Assembly: GCF_029633865.1 (NCBI RefSeq)
Contig: NC_079230.1
Location: forward strand, 28,055,089-28,119,088
DNA length: 64,000 bases
DNA from: Lampris incognitus
Lineage: Eukaryota > Chordata > Actinopteri > Lampriformes > Lampridae
Reading direction: 5' to 3'
Below the pieces are notes generated by a model. The model was given only the letters and a program-made list of their open reading frames with translations, did no database searches and had not been told where the DNA came from. The stretch's first letter is position 1. Each line of letters begins with the position of its first letter. This document shows positions 22,358 to 35,800 of the stretch, one piece after another. The position numbers and the translations under genes were made by a program.

Positions 22358-23330
22358 TCTTATCTCATCCTCAGCCGCTTCTCCGGGTTCGGGTCGCGGT
22401 GGCAGCAAGCTAAGTAGGGCACTCCCGACATCCCTCTCCCCAGCTCCTCCTGGGGGATCCCAAGGTGTTCCCAGGCCAGATTAGTCATGTAGTCCCTCCA
22501 GCGAGTTCTGGGTCTACCCCGGGGTCTCCTCCCAGTTGGCCGTGCCTGGAAAGCCTCCAAAGGAAGGCGCCCAGGAGGCATCCTAATCAGATGCCCGAAC
22601 CACCTCAACTGGCTCCTTTCAACGCGAAGGAGCAGTGGCTCTACTCCGAGCTCCCTCCGGATGTCCGAGCTCCTCACCCTATCTCTAAGGCTGAGCCCAG
22701 ACACCCTACGGAGGAAACTCATTTCAGCTGCTTGTATCCGCTATCTCACCCTTTCGGTCACTACCCAAAGCTCATGACCATAGGTGAGGGTTGGAACAAA
22801 GATTGACTGGTAAATTGAGAGCTTTGCCTTCCAGCTCAGCTCCCTCTTCACCACAACGGTCCAGTACAACGTCCACATTACTGCTGATGCTGCACCAATC
22901 CGCCTGTCAATCTCCTGCTCCATCCTTCCCTCACTCGTGAACAAGACCCCGAGATACTTGAACTACTTCACTTGAGGCAACAATTCATCCCCAACCCAGA
23001 GGGAGCAATCCACCATTTTCCGGTAGAGAACCATGGCCTCAGTTTTGGAGGTGCTCACTCTCATCACGGCCATTTCACACTCAGCAGCAAACCGCCCCAG
23101 TGCATGCTGGAGGTGGCGTTCTGATGTGGCAAACAAAACCATATCATCTGCGAAGAGCAGAGATGCAATTCTGAGGTTCCCAAAACAGAACGATCCATAA
23201 CAATCCGTACACCAAAGGGTTGTCTCGCTACGGAAACATGAACCGCAGCACAGGAAGCTGCCGTCACTCCCAGATTGATTGACAGGTCTGTTAATACAGG
23301 CCTTACCACTAAACACCAACTAAATCTGAG
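22358..23330 (-). pseudogene. RTE-like LINE reverse-transcriptase fragment
   Basis: Three consecutive broken frames read, 5' to 3': LRIASLLFADDMVLFATSER (FADD is the polymerase active-site box), HALGRFAAECEMAVMRVSTS, SEGRMEQEIDRRIGAASAVM, LTYGHELWVVTERVR, then the [10 protein letters not shown] end and a GATGAG-type tail. Frameshifts and a stop after LLPQVK make it non-functional. It lies antisense to and just downstream of tesk1. Confidence 0.9.
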
Positions 23331-23834
23331 TTTCTAATGTTCTCTGATGCTGTAAAAGGTTTGTTCACATCACTAAATGGTTGTAGAGTAAAACGGGTCG
23401 ATATTTTTGATTACCATCTGTTGAGAAAGGAATGTTTATTTTCAATGTATAACTCAAACTCTACAATTACTCATGTAAATATACCTGAATGTAACATGGT
23501 CGAATGACTCACTTCTACAGAAACTTCTCATTCATGTGCAGAATCGGCCTGTAGTTGTTCATCTGTTTGTCAGTCCCCCCCCGTCCCGTTCCCCATAAGT
23601 AGATTACAACCTTTCCTCTCTCTTACAATCTAACCAGCCTTCAATTAAATGCTTATCTCCACCTCGTACACTCACCTCATCCCCTCATCCGGTCTTCCTT
23701 CTCGGCAGCGAGATGCTGTTTACCTTCCAGCTCTTCTTGCCTGCGGTTTGGTAGGGTTTTCGTCGCTCCCACTCATGGTCTAAATAGTCACCTTCATGTT
23801 GGGATGTCATCCAGCTCTCCTCTTCATCACGGCG
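23331..23834. other. upstream region of the receptor gene
   Basis: About 500 bp without a recognised repeat directly before the receptor start codon, so the promoter probably lies here. No TATA box or factor site stands out enough to call. Confidence 0.35.
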
Positions 23835-23886
23835 ATGCTGAAGGTGGGGATGAGTCTGTGTGTCACGGCTGCCGTGCTCATCACTG
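23835..23886 (+). CDS. CRFB exon 1: signal peptide
   Basis: Starts at ATG in GGCGATGC and encodes MLKVGMSLCVTAAVLIT plus one base; donor ACTG|gtgagt. A short hydrophobic core fits a signal peptide. The ATG is the first in frame. The exon is small, and the call rests on its phase-1 match with exon 2. Confidence 0.65.
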
Positions 23887-26800
23887 GTGAGTCCTGCGAA
23901 AGAGAATGATTTTTTTTTTTAAAAGTTAATCTAAACAGTGGTTCTCAATCAGGTCCTCAGGCACCACCAGTACTGCCGGTTCTGTATTCTGACGATTAGT
24001 TCATTACAGCCACCTGTCATGAACTACTTGTCAGTAGTAGTGGGCGATATGGAAAGTAGTATCACACCAAAACGTTCACATAGTAATTCATATATGGCAC
24101 AAAATCTGCTCACATGTGCAAAAATACCATGTTTGAGGCTCCGACTCGGTTTCGGCATGTTGAACTGTTTGGTAAAGGAAAGTATAATATCACGCCAAAG
24201 CTAGTTTTCAGATAATGCTCGGGGAACAGCAGCCGTGCTGAAAACACATCTCTAAAAATGTGCATTTATGCAGAATAACTTTATACTTGCTCTAACAGCT
24301 GCTAAATGTTCTGTTGGATTTGACTGCAGCTTCTGTCATGATGGCGTGTTTCCTTTTTTAACATGCGTTCCTCTCATTATTCATTTATTGACTCGTTAAA
24401 TATGCATGTCAACCGCTTCTCATCCTGTTTGATTGTTTTTTATATTTCAGATGAGACACGCTATGAATAGATTCTCATTATAATCCATTTAGACGACAAA
24501 AGTGTGCCTCACGATATGACAATATTGGAATGGCATCCCGATACGAACCATTGAAAGACGATAATATCGGATTATTGCCCAGTCCGACTGGGTAGAACAG
24601 AGAATCAGCAGTACCGGCGGTGTCTGAGGACCTGATTGAGAACCACTGGTCTCCAGTAATTAATAATTTCCTCCAGTTTGGTAGCAACGGGGCAGGCTGC
24701 TGCAGCGCCACACGCTGAAGTGAGCGCGTGTGTTGGAGTCTGTGTGCATTCAGGGGTTTACAGACAGGTTTATCGGGTCAGCGAGCATCGCAGTGCGTGA
24801 GCTATTCTTGGTGTTTGGGTTTCGTGCGAACCTCGCAGGGTCGACTGGATCAGTCTGCCACACGGCGGTGGAATCACTGGACTTAGGATGCCTCCTGCGG
24901 TGGGATTGTCCCCACGCCAGTCCTAATGCCACCTACACTGTACAGACCAAGACACAGGGGTAAGTCTCCCAGCATGTGTGTGTTCGCACGCACACTTTTA
25001 CTAAATATAGATCCATTGTTGCTGTATAATGACGCTACTGATCTAAGTGGAAGTAAGCTTGTGTGTGTGTAATGGAGAAAAAAATGTATGTCAGTGTATT
25101 AAAATTCAGAGGGCATATGGTATGGTAAGGCATTTTAACCTTTACTCTCATTTTTTTGGTATCACACATTCAATTTACACTAGGTAGTATATCCTTTTTT
25201 CATACCAGACATTGAATTACAATCTTTTATTCAGTTTTACGTAATAAAAAAACCCCAGTTGTAATTCAATTTATGCTCTCCATTTCAGTTGATAAAAATT
25301 GGATTTGTGATATCAAGAAAATGATCAAAAGTTAAAATGGCTTGCCATAAAATGGGAACTACACGTGAGAGTCCACGGTGGTTGAATATTACTCTGGAGC
25401 TCCCACACAGGAGACTGTGACGTGTTTTCCTGTGTGGCCACTAGGGGGCCCTGGCGGGACGTGGAGTGGTGTGTGCGGATCTCATCGCGCCGCTGTGACG
25501 TCACTCTGGTGTTCTCAGACTTTGAGGTGTACAACATGATCCGTGTTGGGGTCCGGCTCGGGCCCGGGGCCACCGTCTGGACCGAGCCACGCAAGTTCGA
25601 CTACAGCGACCTGAGTCAGTGGCAGCCTGCAGTCTCCCTATAATGACTTCCAACTACATCCAATTACACTAAGCCTTCAGTTCCACAACAGGGACAAAGC
25701 CTTACCTATTATCATTCAATACCACCAAAATAAACAGGATACTTGTTAAAAATAGTTTTGTAAACATTAACACATCAGTTTAGAGAATGTGTTAGAGCAC
25801 ACGTGTGTTTAAGAAACGAGTCATTTAGTAAGGATGTGTAACTGACCGACAACTGCTTTCTGCCTCTGCGTTGTGTAGTTGAGTGAGACACGTACACCGG
25901 AGCTGGAGATCTGTGGGGCTTATTTTTCTTCATAAGAAAAACAAAACAAAAAAACACACACAGGCATCAGCCACACAGCTTGCCCTCTGCACCTCTCCAT
26001 ACAGCTCACAGTATAAAAACGTAAAAAAAACAAACATATAATAAACATAAAAACAGTATAAAATATGAATGCACGGTATAAAACGGTATCTAAACTATAG
26101 TAAATCAAAAAAGGTGCAAAGAAAACAGGATAAAACACATTTATCATAATATTTTACCTACATCAACCCATTTTATTTTATAGTGTAAAAATATAAGAAA
26201 CAGGCTAAAATAAATACGTCATACCAGCAGCACCGGAAACAGACACACCACGGGCATCAGTCACGTATCTTGTCCTCTGCATCTCTCCATACTACAAAAA
26301 ATGAATAAATAATAATGATAATAATAATAATAGTAATAATAATGTAAGACTTCACATGAAACACTACACAGCACCGCATCACCTACGAGACGCCATTAAA
26401 ATCCATCCGGAAGCTAGCACGAGGCTAATTAGATTAGCCAAACACACACGAATAATAGTTTAAACATGAAATTACAAGTCATTTATACCGTGGCGGATAG
26501 ACCGAAAGGTTCGTTAGCACGTCATAATACTGTGTGTATCGCCACAATATAGCTTTAAACAAAAAAAGAAGCAAACATGTACGATAACGGGGAGAGCGTT
26601 AGCAAACGTGACTCACCAGCTCCGCGCATGCGTGCTCACTGACGCTAGGCCCAGAGGTGTCACACCAGAACAGCGCCCCTGTGGAACAAAAAGGTGTGCG
26701 TTTAAACCCGCTAGGGTGGAACCTTTTTACAGGTAGGAACTAATTTTGGGGACGTTCACAACAATTGAAAAAACATTTTTTTTTTCAGGGAAAATAAAGA

Positions 26801-29800
26801 AACAAATAAAATAAGAAATTGGGCTCGGCTACAGATGCACGTTACTGACGTTTTTTTTTTCGCTGATTACCAATTATTATGGTCAATTTGGCCGATAGAG
26901 ATACTGACAATTTATCATTTCCTTGCAATCCCATCGTGTGTCTTAGTTTCCACCGGTGGAGATTAGCTGGTGTTGTTGTTGTTGTTGTGTAACTGTGATA
27001 TTTGGTGCAGTTTTAGGCGTCTGAACAACACTGCGTTATTACTACCTGCCCTGCTTCATTACTCTCATTTATTTTGCTAAAACATTTTCAAAAATCTTTT
27101 TTTCTGCAACATTTGTTCTACAACAAGTCGATCCCTAGTTTCTCTGAAATGCAACTATTGCACTTTTGACCAAGTAAACTCTGTTTTTTTCCTAAATAGC
27201 CTACATTTCTATGTAGGCTGTAGCGCCCCCTGTCCATCAATCAACGTCTGTCGTCAGCACGTCATCATCGGCGCGACATGTTGGACCAGACCGGTCGCTG
27301 TCCGCCCTTTTTGTTGCGCCCCCAGTGGCCAGAAGACGGGATTGCGGCCCCAGTGGCAACTAATACGTGTCCATATGCACTTATTTCGGTCTCGCAAAAA
27401 CGTGTCCTCTGATGTTGGCGTCTGTCCGGACACTGAGAACACATTTTTAAGCCGTTATTGTGGGATATGATGATCCGGCCTCCTATCTGCACCCCTACAT
27501 ACACTGCATAATACTCATACACTAAGCAGCGGGAAGGTTTACGTGTATTTAGCTCTACCGGTGTTGAGATGCAAGATGGTAAACACATTCTCCTCCTCTC
27601 CGATCTTTTAACAGCCTTCAGCCCTCCCTCCGTCTCCGTCTCTCTGGATGGCGACCGGCTGGCGGCCCAGGTGCAGTTCCCCTGCGCCGCCAGCAGGAGG
27701 TGCTCTCAGGGGAGGTGCTGTCCGGTCTCGGAGCTGATCGACCCCTGGACCACCGTGACTCTTTACAACCAGCTCAATGACTCCGACCACCAGGTACCCC
27801 TAGTCTAGTTTTCGCCTTTTTTATTTAAATCAAATGCCGTACACAACCATACTGTGTTGATACAAACAGTATGTATTCAATTTAATTTGGTAATAAGTTA
27901 CTTTTACGTACGTGTAGGGCAGTTGTCTAGAGTTGGCCGCTGGGTGGTGCTCTTGCCCTATGCGGCAGTCTGTAGCGTCTATTAAAAATATGAGAACTAA
28001 AACTACCCACACCCCTAATTTGTTGACGGCGCTAGTCTATTAAGATGTTTTCAATAGAGATTGTGAGTTTGAGAAGCACATTGTGTTATCTTTGGTGAAA
28101 AAGTAGTGTTCTTGCCGTGATTTTGGCTAGCAGTATCGGTAATAGCTTAGCTGCTACTTGTTTATTTTCGCCTGTATTGCATGTTCCACAGGATTGTATC
28201 TCAGTTGACCTCATGCTAAAGAATATATATTTATATATATATTGAAAGAATAATTTTATGGTTCTCTACCGGAAAATGGTGGACTGCTCCCTCCGGGTTG
28301 GGGGTGAGTTGTTGCCTCAAGTGAAAGATGTGTGTGTGTGTGTGTGTACATACACACAGGGTGTTGTGATGCGTCTAGTGCAGCAGTGTGTAGTTGGAGG
28401 GAAGGTGCATGTGTTCTTCCAACCCGCTTGTGTCCCTCCTGCCCTTAGCTTGCTGCCGCTGGCTAGCCTTTGTGGCGAATAGGGAAGCATCCTAGCGTGT
28501 AAGCCTTCCCTTGCCAGTACATAGCCTCTCCTTCACCAAGACTCCTGCCAGGCCTCCCCGTGGCCACACGTGGTAACTGGGGTCTTGCGGCCCCAGGCTA
28601 ACTTGGCAGGGGATCTCGGAGCAGCAGTGGGCCCCAGAGATATGGTGTGCAGGCCCACCATGGTGGACACGCCCTGGCACCTATCAACCACTGCCCCGCT
28701 GCCTTGTGGATGAGTCTGGAAGACATAAGGCTAAGGGAGCTTACCCCAACAGAAAAGCAAGCTGTGGCGGCACGCTTCGAGGCGGTTTCCGAAAAACTGG
28801 ATTTCCGGCAGCCCCCTGCAGTTGAGTGGAGGTGCCGGTCGTCTAGGGATCCCCCTTGCCATCGGAACCATCTCCTCTACAATCAAGTCATGTGGCGTTG
28901 GGAGAAGCGCACCCCCCATGCCATTTTAAAAACCATCTCTGCGCAGGTATCTTCTGCTATCTGAGTCCTCAAAGGACCCACAAATAGAAGAAGATGGTCA
29001 TCATCGGGCACGATGGACAACCAGCAAGCAAGCAAGTGAAAGAGTTCAAGTATCTCAGGGTCTTGTTCACGAGTGAGGGTAGGATGGAGCAGGAGATTGA
29101 CAGGCGGGTTGGTGCAGCATCAGCAGTAATGCGGACGTTGTACTGCACCATTGTGGTGAAGAAGGAGCTGAGCTGGAAGGCAAAGCTCTCAATTTACTGG
29201 TCAATCTTCATTCCAGCCCTCACCTATGGTCATGAGCTTTGGGTAGTGACCGAAAGGGTGAGATGGCAGATACAAGCGGCTGAAATGAGTTTCCTCCGTA
29301 GGGTGTCTGGGCTCAGCCTTAGAGATAGGGCGAGGAGCTCGGACATCCGGAGGGAGCTCGGAGTAGAGCCGCTGCTCCTTCGCATTGAAAGGAGTCAGTT
29401 GAGGTGGTTCGGGCCCAGTAAACCTCCAAGGGAAGGTTTACTGGGCCCGGCCAACTGGGAGGAGACCCCGGGGTAGACCCAGAACGCGCTGGAGGGACTA
29501 CATGTCCAATCTGGCCTGGGAACGCCTTGGGATCCCCCAGGAGGAGCTGGAGGGAGTTGCTGGGGAGATGAGCATCTAGAGTGCCCTACTTAACTTGCTG
29601 CGACCGTGACCCGACCCCGGAGAAGTGGCTGAAGATGAATGAATTTTATTGTGCACTAGTAACTGGAGACGTATTGCATTATCTTGCAAGGTTCCGTACC
29701 TGTGATGGCTGCTTAGTTCCGATGTCGAGGAAATGAGCGTCTCTACTGCAGTAAGAGAACCCGGCTCCGCTTCTCTCCCACAAGACACACCCAGCCTTAC

Positions 29801-32800
29801 CACAATGCAGAGATGCCAATCTTAACCAGGGCGTGCAGGAGAGTTCCCTGTAGACTAGGATGGCTGAGAGAGAAGGAATTCTGGGATACATATGCTTTGG
29901 AAATCTGTGTTTCAAACATCTTAATCTGTATCATAAGTGTGAATCCCACACTTATCCAATTATGTTGACCCCTGCCATGCCATCGAAGTAATCTCTTTGT
30001 TCAGGATGAGATAACTGCACTGATTAAGGAATTTGAACCTGCAACTTTTACTCTCCATATAAGTATATGGTCAGTGTACATGGTGTACTTCCAACACCTT
30101 GGACAAACAAAGTTCATGTGGTCCATCAAATATACAGCCAACAAGTCCAAACACAATACCTAACACAACTCCATAAGGAGCCAGCAAGATTCACATGAAA
30201 CAAGTCGGTGACAATTCCTCATTAAGACCTGTTGGCATAACTGTGTCCACGTAATGAATCTGTATCTAAAATATCAGTTATACAGCTTTCCAACGTCCCT
30301 ACATAAGATATCTGAGCAGGTCCTATCAGAGTATTGTGTGGAGAAAAGTTGCTTGTAAATGCAAATCGCTCTCGATGCCAGTGACTTGTTAAAACCTGGA
30401 CTTTTTTGCATGGAACGCAGATGAGAGTTTACTATCTGCAAAGTGAGCAGCTTGTAAATGTGATGAAAGAAAGAGGAGATCCCGCACCTGCAGCTGAGCA
30501 TTTGATGCAAATGATTTGAATGAGCGTGTTTGATGCTGTAATTCGGCGTACTTTCCGTTGGCAGTTTGCCACTGTTTCTCCTCACACTGGTTCTCTGATG
30601 TTCTTCCATTTCTCTCGCTGAAAACAGAAAGCTCATTCATCGCAGCTGATTTGCAAACAGCCAACGGTCCCATGATGTATCTCATGAAGCGTCCATGATA
30701 GAAGCTGTGCTTGCCTGATATCAGACAGAAGTGTCAACTCCACTTCCATCTTCAGTCTGACATTGCCTCCACTCTAATCCATTTCTGTGGGGGAGGGAGA
30801 TTCGAGTTTCCCTAACCGATCACTAGAGACCAACTTATCCGCCCGAATCTAACGTCTCTTTAAGTCGACACTGATGTGTAGCCATGCCAACATACTGGTT
30901 TTGCCGGGGTTTTAAGAGTGGAGCGAAGTAAAAACAAACTGTGATATTGAGAAGACATGCCTTGACAATGGCATTAGTCCCCCTGCGGCGCTTACTGGAT
31001 AATTGCTTTTTCAAATGCTGTTTCATGTCATGATGCCAGATCAGAAGAATCAGTCAACTCGGTGGAGTGGGCGGATTCAAAGGTCTGGACCCAGTCAAAA
31101 ACTGTGCATCTTTGGTCTATGCCAGTGTTTCCCAACCCAGTCCTCAAGGAACCCCTGTCCTCAAGGAACCCCTATCCTGCAGATTTTCTTTGCAACCCTG
31201 AATAGGTACCTGTTTGTAGTTATTCAACCAATCAGCAATGAATTATGTCAGATTTTGCACAACTTGCATAATTAAGTGCTGTGAGATGATTGGTTGAGTA
31301 AATACAAGCAGGGCTACCTATGCAGGGTTACAATGAAAATCTGCAGGATAGGGGGTCCTTGAGGACTGGGTTGGGAAACACTGGTCTGTGCCATTGTCTA
31401 CTAACATCCCTGTGTTACCTTGGTCGGGCGTCCCAACAGACACAATTGGCCGTGTCTGTGGGTGGGAAGCCGAATGTGGGTGTGTGTCCTGGTCGCTGCA
31501 CTGGCGCCTTCTCTGGTTGGCCGGGGCACCTGTTCGGGGGGGAGGGGGAACTGGGGGGAATAGAGTGATCCTCCCACGTGCTATGTCCCCCTGGTGAAAC
31601 TCCTCACTGTCAGGTAAAAACAAGCGGCTGGCGACTCCACATGTATCGGAGGAGGCATGTGGTAGTCTGCAGCCCTCCCCGGATCGGCAGAGGGGGTGGA
31701 GCAGCAACCAGAACAGCTCGGAAGGGAGGGGTAATTCACCGGATACAATTGGGGAGAAAAAAGGGGAAAGGAAAAAAAACTGCATCTTTAATGAAATTAG
31801 TGGGGGAATGACCTGGTGGTTGTTTTTTTGGGTTTTGCAGAGCCGTACAGTTTGGACCCAAGAGATTTTGTCCTATGTGGAGTTCTCCGGTTTGGCCCCT
31901 GGTCAGAACTACTGTGCAGTCGCAAACTTCTCCTTTCCGTCCTTCATCATGGCGGCATCTCCCAAATCACGGCCTCAGTGTGTCCAGACAGCTCCCGAGT
32001 CAGGTGAGAGGAAGATAAAGAGACGGGTACGATTCAACTTGTCAGCTAAATCATAATTTGACCGTTAGTGCACCGAGGAAAAGCAAAAAGCCCATTAAAA
32101 GTGCCCTTATAGCTCAACCATCACCAGTCACAATTTAACCTCCTCTAAGACGATGGGGTGAGAGAATAAGTGGATGAGATGGATTACTTCTGTTTGGCTC
32201 CTTGACAACAGCATTCTAAATGGAGCAAACCCCCAGATTAGCCAAACTTCATTTGTCCTTTTGGAAATGAGGGTGTTGCCACCTGCGGTGCTGACCCGTC
32301 CTGCTCTGTCTGGGATGAGTTAGCTTCTTACTGACAGATTGTCCAGTGACGGGTAAGAATCTGGACACTGAGCAGACTCGTTGTCAGAACTAAGAGGCTT
32401 TCCAGCAGCTGCTGCTCATGCATACTTAATTATTAACTCTTAGCATATCACACCTTGACGTTATGACTACACTGTATTTCAACACTGAACACAACGTTCA
32501 GTACACATAGCACACAGTAAACAAGAAACATTCCAACCGAGGAAAGTTCCTCAACAAGGCCGCACATTTATTAAAGTACCATAGTATTTACTGGCTTTAG
32601 AAAGACCTATTAATCAGGATCAGTGTATCAAATTAATCATTATTTAAAAAATATTATTCATGAACTATTAGTATTGCTGATTACACTTACAAATAATTAT
32701 AATCACCATTAGCATTTATACAATGATTAAAATTGTAATAATTATTATTACAAAATAACCTGTTTTTCCTCCTTTGAATACCATACAATCCGGGTTACTG

Positions 32801-35800
32801 CTCCTATTAAACTATTTATGGTTGTCATATACTGCCCACCAGGGTGTCAACTGAGGAACTTTGTAATTGAACTAGACATGTTACTTTCAGCCATTCCTGA
32901 TGATGACACAAAACTGATTGTCATGGGAGACATGAATATCCATACTAACAAAACCCAAGCAGCTGACATCCAAACCTGCTCACAACCCCCCTCCCCCACC
33001 CCTGAGTCCATGGTTTACTGAAGTCATCAGAGAGCAAAGGGTGGAACTCAGAGCAGCAGAGAGAAAATGGCGTAAATATAGAGAGCCTACTGACCTCAGT
33101 AACAGTAAGTCTCCTTGCATCATTCTCCTTAAAAGCTGCTCAGACCACTTACTATCGGAACAAGATCTGTGGTACCACAGATGCTCGGAGAATATTCTCT
33201 GCTTTTAACTCACTCCTCAATCTGCCTCCTCTTCCACCTTCCACTCTGCTCACTGCAGACATATTAACCCCGTTTTTCTTACTGATAAGGTCTCTGCCAT
33301 CAGTAACCAGTTCATCTGAGCCTGACCATCTCAGTCTGCAGCTGCCAGCTAACAGAGCCGCACTCTCCTCATTTTCCCCTCTGACTGAGGAGGAAGTCTC
33401 CAAACTTCTGCTGGACTCTCGCCCCACTACTTTTCCACTGGACCCAATACCATCCAACCTTCTACAGACCAATTCCACCACACTTGACCCCGCAGTCACA
33501 TTACATTTACATTACAGTCGTTTAGCCGACGCTTTTATCCAAAGCGACTTACAATAAGTGCATTTAACGTAGGAAATCAGGAAAACTACTAGTCATCAGA
33601 GGTCATAAGTGCATCTTCTCACTAAACAAACATCTAAGAGCAAAACCAGTGCTAAAGTAAAAATGCGAGAAAGAGATCCTTTTTTTTATATAAATGAGTG
33701 AAAACAATAAGTGCTACGAGCAAGTCACACACATTATCAACTCTGCACTAAGAATGGGTGTGTTTCCCACCGCATTTAAGCAAGCTTGGGTCACCCCGCT
33801 GCTCAAACACCTACACTCAACCCAGCCCAGGTTGAAAACTACAGATCTGTTTCACTCCTGCCCTTCTTGTAAAAAATACTTGAGCTCACAGTCTTTAACC
33901 AAGTCTCTGAATTCCTTTCTGAGAATAACCTGTACTGCCCAAACCAGTCTGGCTTTAAGCGAGGGCACTCTACCAAGACTGCACTCCTGTCGGTAATGGA
34001 ATCACTGCGTTCAGCTAGAGCTGCTGGTCAGTCCTCAGCTCTATTGTTGCTTGATCTGTCAGCTGCCTTTGACATGGTTAACCACCAAATCCTCCTCTCC
34101 ACACTCACTGATCTTGGTATCTCAGGAACTGCCCTCCGCTGGTTCATGTCCTACCTCTCAGGGAGATATTTTAGAGTATCTTGGAGGGCTGAAGTGTCCA
34201 AACTGCACGGTTTATCCGCGGGATTCCTCAAGGGTCAGTGCTTGGTCCCCTTCTATTTTCAATATACGCCACCTCACTCGGTGCCCCCGTGGTTTCTCAT
34301 ACCATTGCTATGCTGATGATACCCAGCTCTTCCTGTTGTTCACACTGGAGGATTACACAGTCTTGGCTCAGATCTCATAATGCCTTGCCGATATATTGGC
34401 ATGGATGAAAGAACGAATTAAACTTAACCTCTCTAAGACCAAGCCTTGTCATACCAGCCAGTCCCTCTTTACAACAAGAGATCAGTATCTAGCTCGAATC
34501 AACCCAACTCATGTCCACAAAGGTTCACGAGGCCTCAATTGCTTGGTTGTGTCGAGTTGCCCTATACAACGTAAGGAAGATCATACCCTACCTGTCTGAG
34601 CATGCAGCACAACTCCTGGTACAGGCTCTCATTATATCCTGCATTGACTACTGCAACTCCTTACTGGCAGGCCTCCCTGCATGTACGTTCAAACCTGTGC
34701 AGATAATCCAAAATGCAGCAGCACGTCTGGTCTTTAACCAGCCCAAAAGAGCCCGTCACCCCACTGTTCATATCCCTTCACTGGCTCCCAGTCGCTGCCT
34801 GCATCAAATTCAAAACCCTGACACTCGCTTACAAAACAGCAACTAAAACATCTCTTGATGCATGCTCAATAATCCAGGTAAGAAAATCAAAGAAGGTTGA
34901 ATCAGTTCATCTGGATACAACACTTATTAAGTTAAGTGCGAGGAGGATTGCTGTGACTTATACATTGGGGAAACTAAACAGACGCTGGCCAAAAAAATGG
35001 CACAACACAGGAGAGCCAACACATCAGGCCAGGACTCTGCAGTCTACACCCATCTACAGGCCAGTGGCCACTCTTTCAAGGATGAGGATGTGCACATCCT
35101 TGATAGGGAGGAATGCTGGTTTGAACGGGGAGTCAAAGAGGCCATCTATGTTAAGAGGGAACGACCATCCCTGAACTGGGGGGGGGGGGTTCTAAGAGTA
35201 CATTTGTCACCATCTTACAATGCTGTGATTGCAACTATTCCCAAACCCTCTGTGAATAGTACACATGGCCATCGAAACTGTAGTTAATGGTCACACCCAT
35301 ATTTGCACATGAAACTGGTCATTGGTTTCGGTCATTATACATCTGTCACCATCTTAGAATGCTGCGATTGCAACATTCCCAAATCCTCTGTGAGTAGTAC
35401 ACATGGCCATTGAAACTCTAGTTAATGTCCCAGCCATATTGACATGAAACTAGTCATTGGTTTCGGTCATTATGCAACTGTATTGTACTGTATTGCTTAT
35501 GAGGAGTGGGGATACCTGCAGTCAGTTTAGACCAGCGGTGACTAACCATGTGCCATGGAGAGCCATATGTATGCAGGTTTTCATTCCAACCCGACTCCAC
35601 ACCTGGTGATACATTCTTCGTCTTTGGTTGAAGGGTTGCTAATCAGTGAAATCACCTGGTGTCGAGTCCAGCTGGAATTAAAACCTGCATACATATGGCT
35701 CTCCTTGGCACATGGTTACCCATCCCTGGTTTAGACTGAAGATGTCACTTAGTTGAGTGATGAAACATATCTGTCAATAAACGTTGTATCCAGATGAACT

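Noticed and set aside
24751-24838. Longer receptor exon 2 from the acceptor at 24751
   Set aside because: Joined to exon 1 it reaches TGA within about 16 codons.
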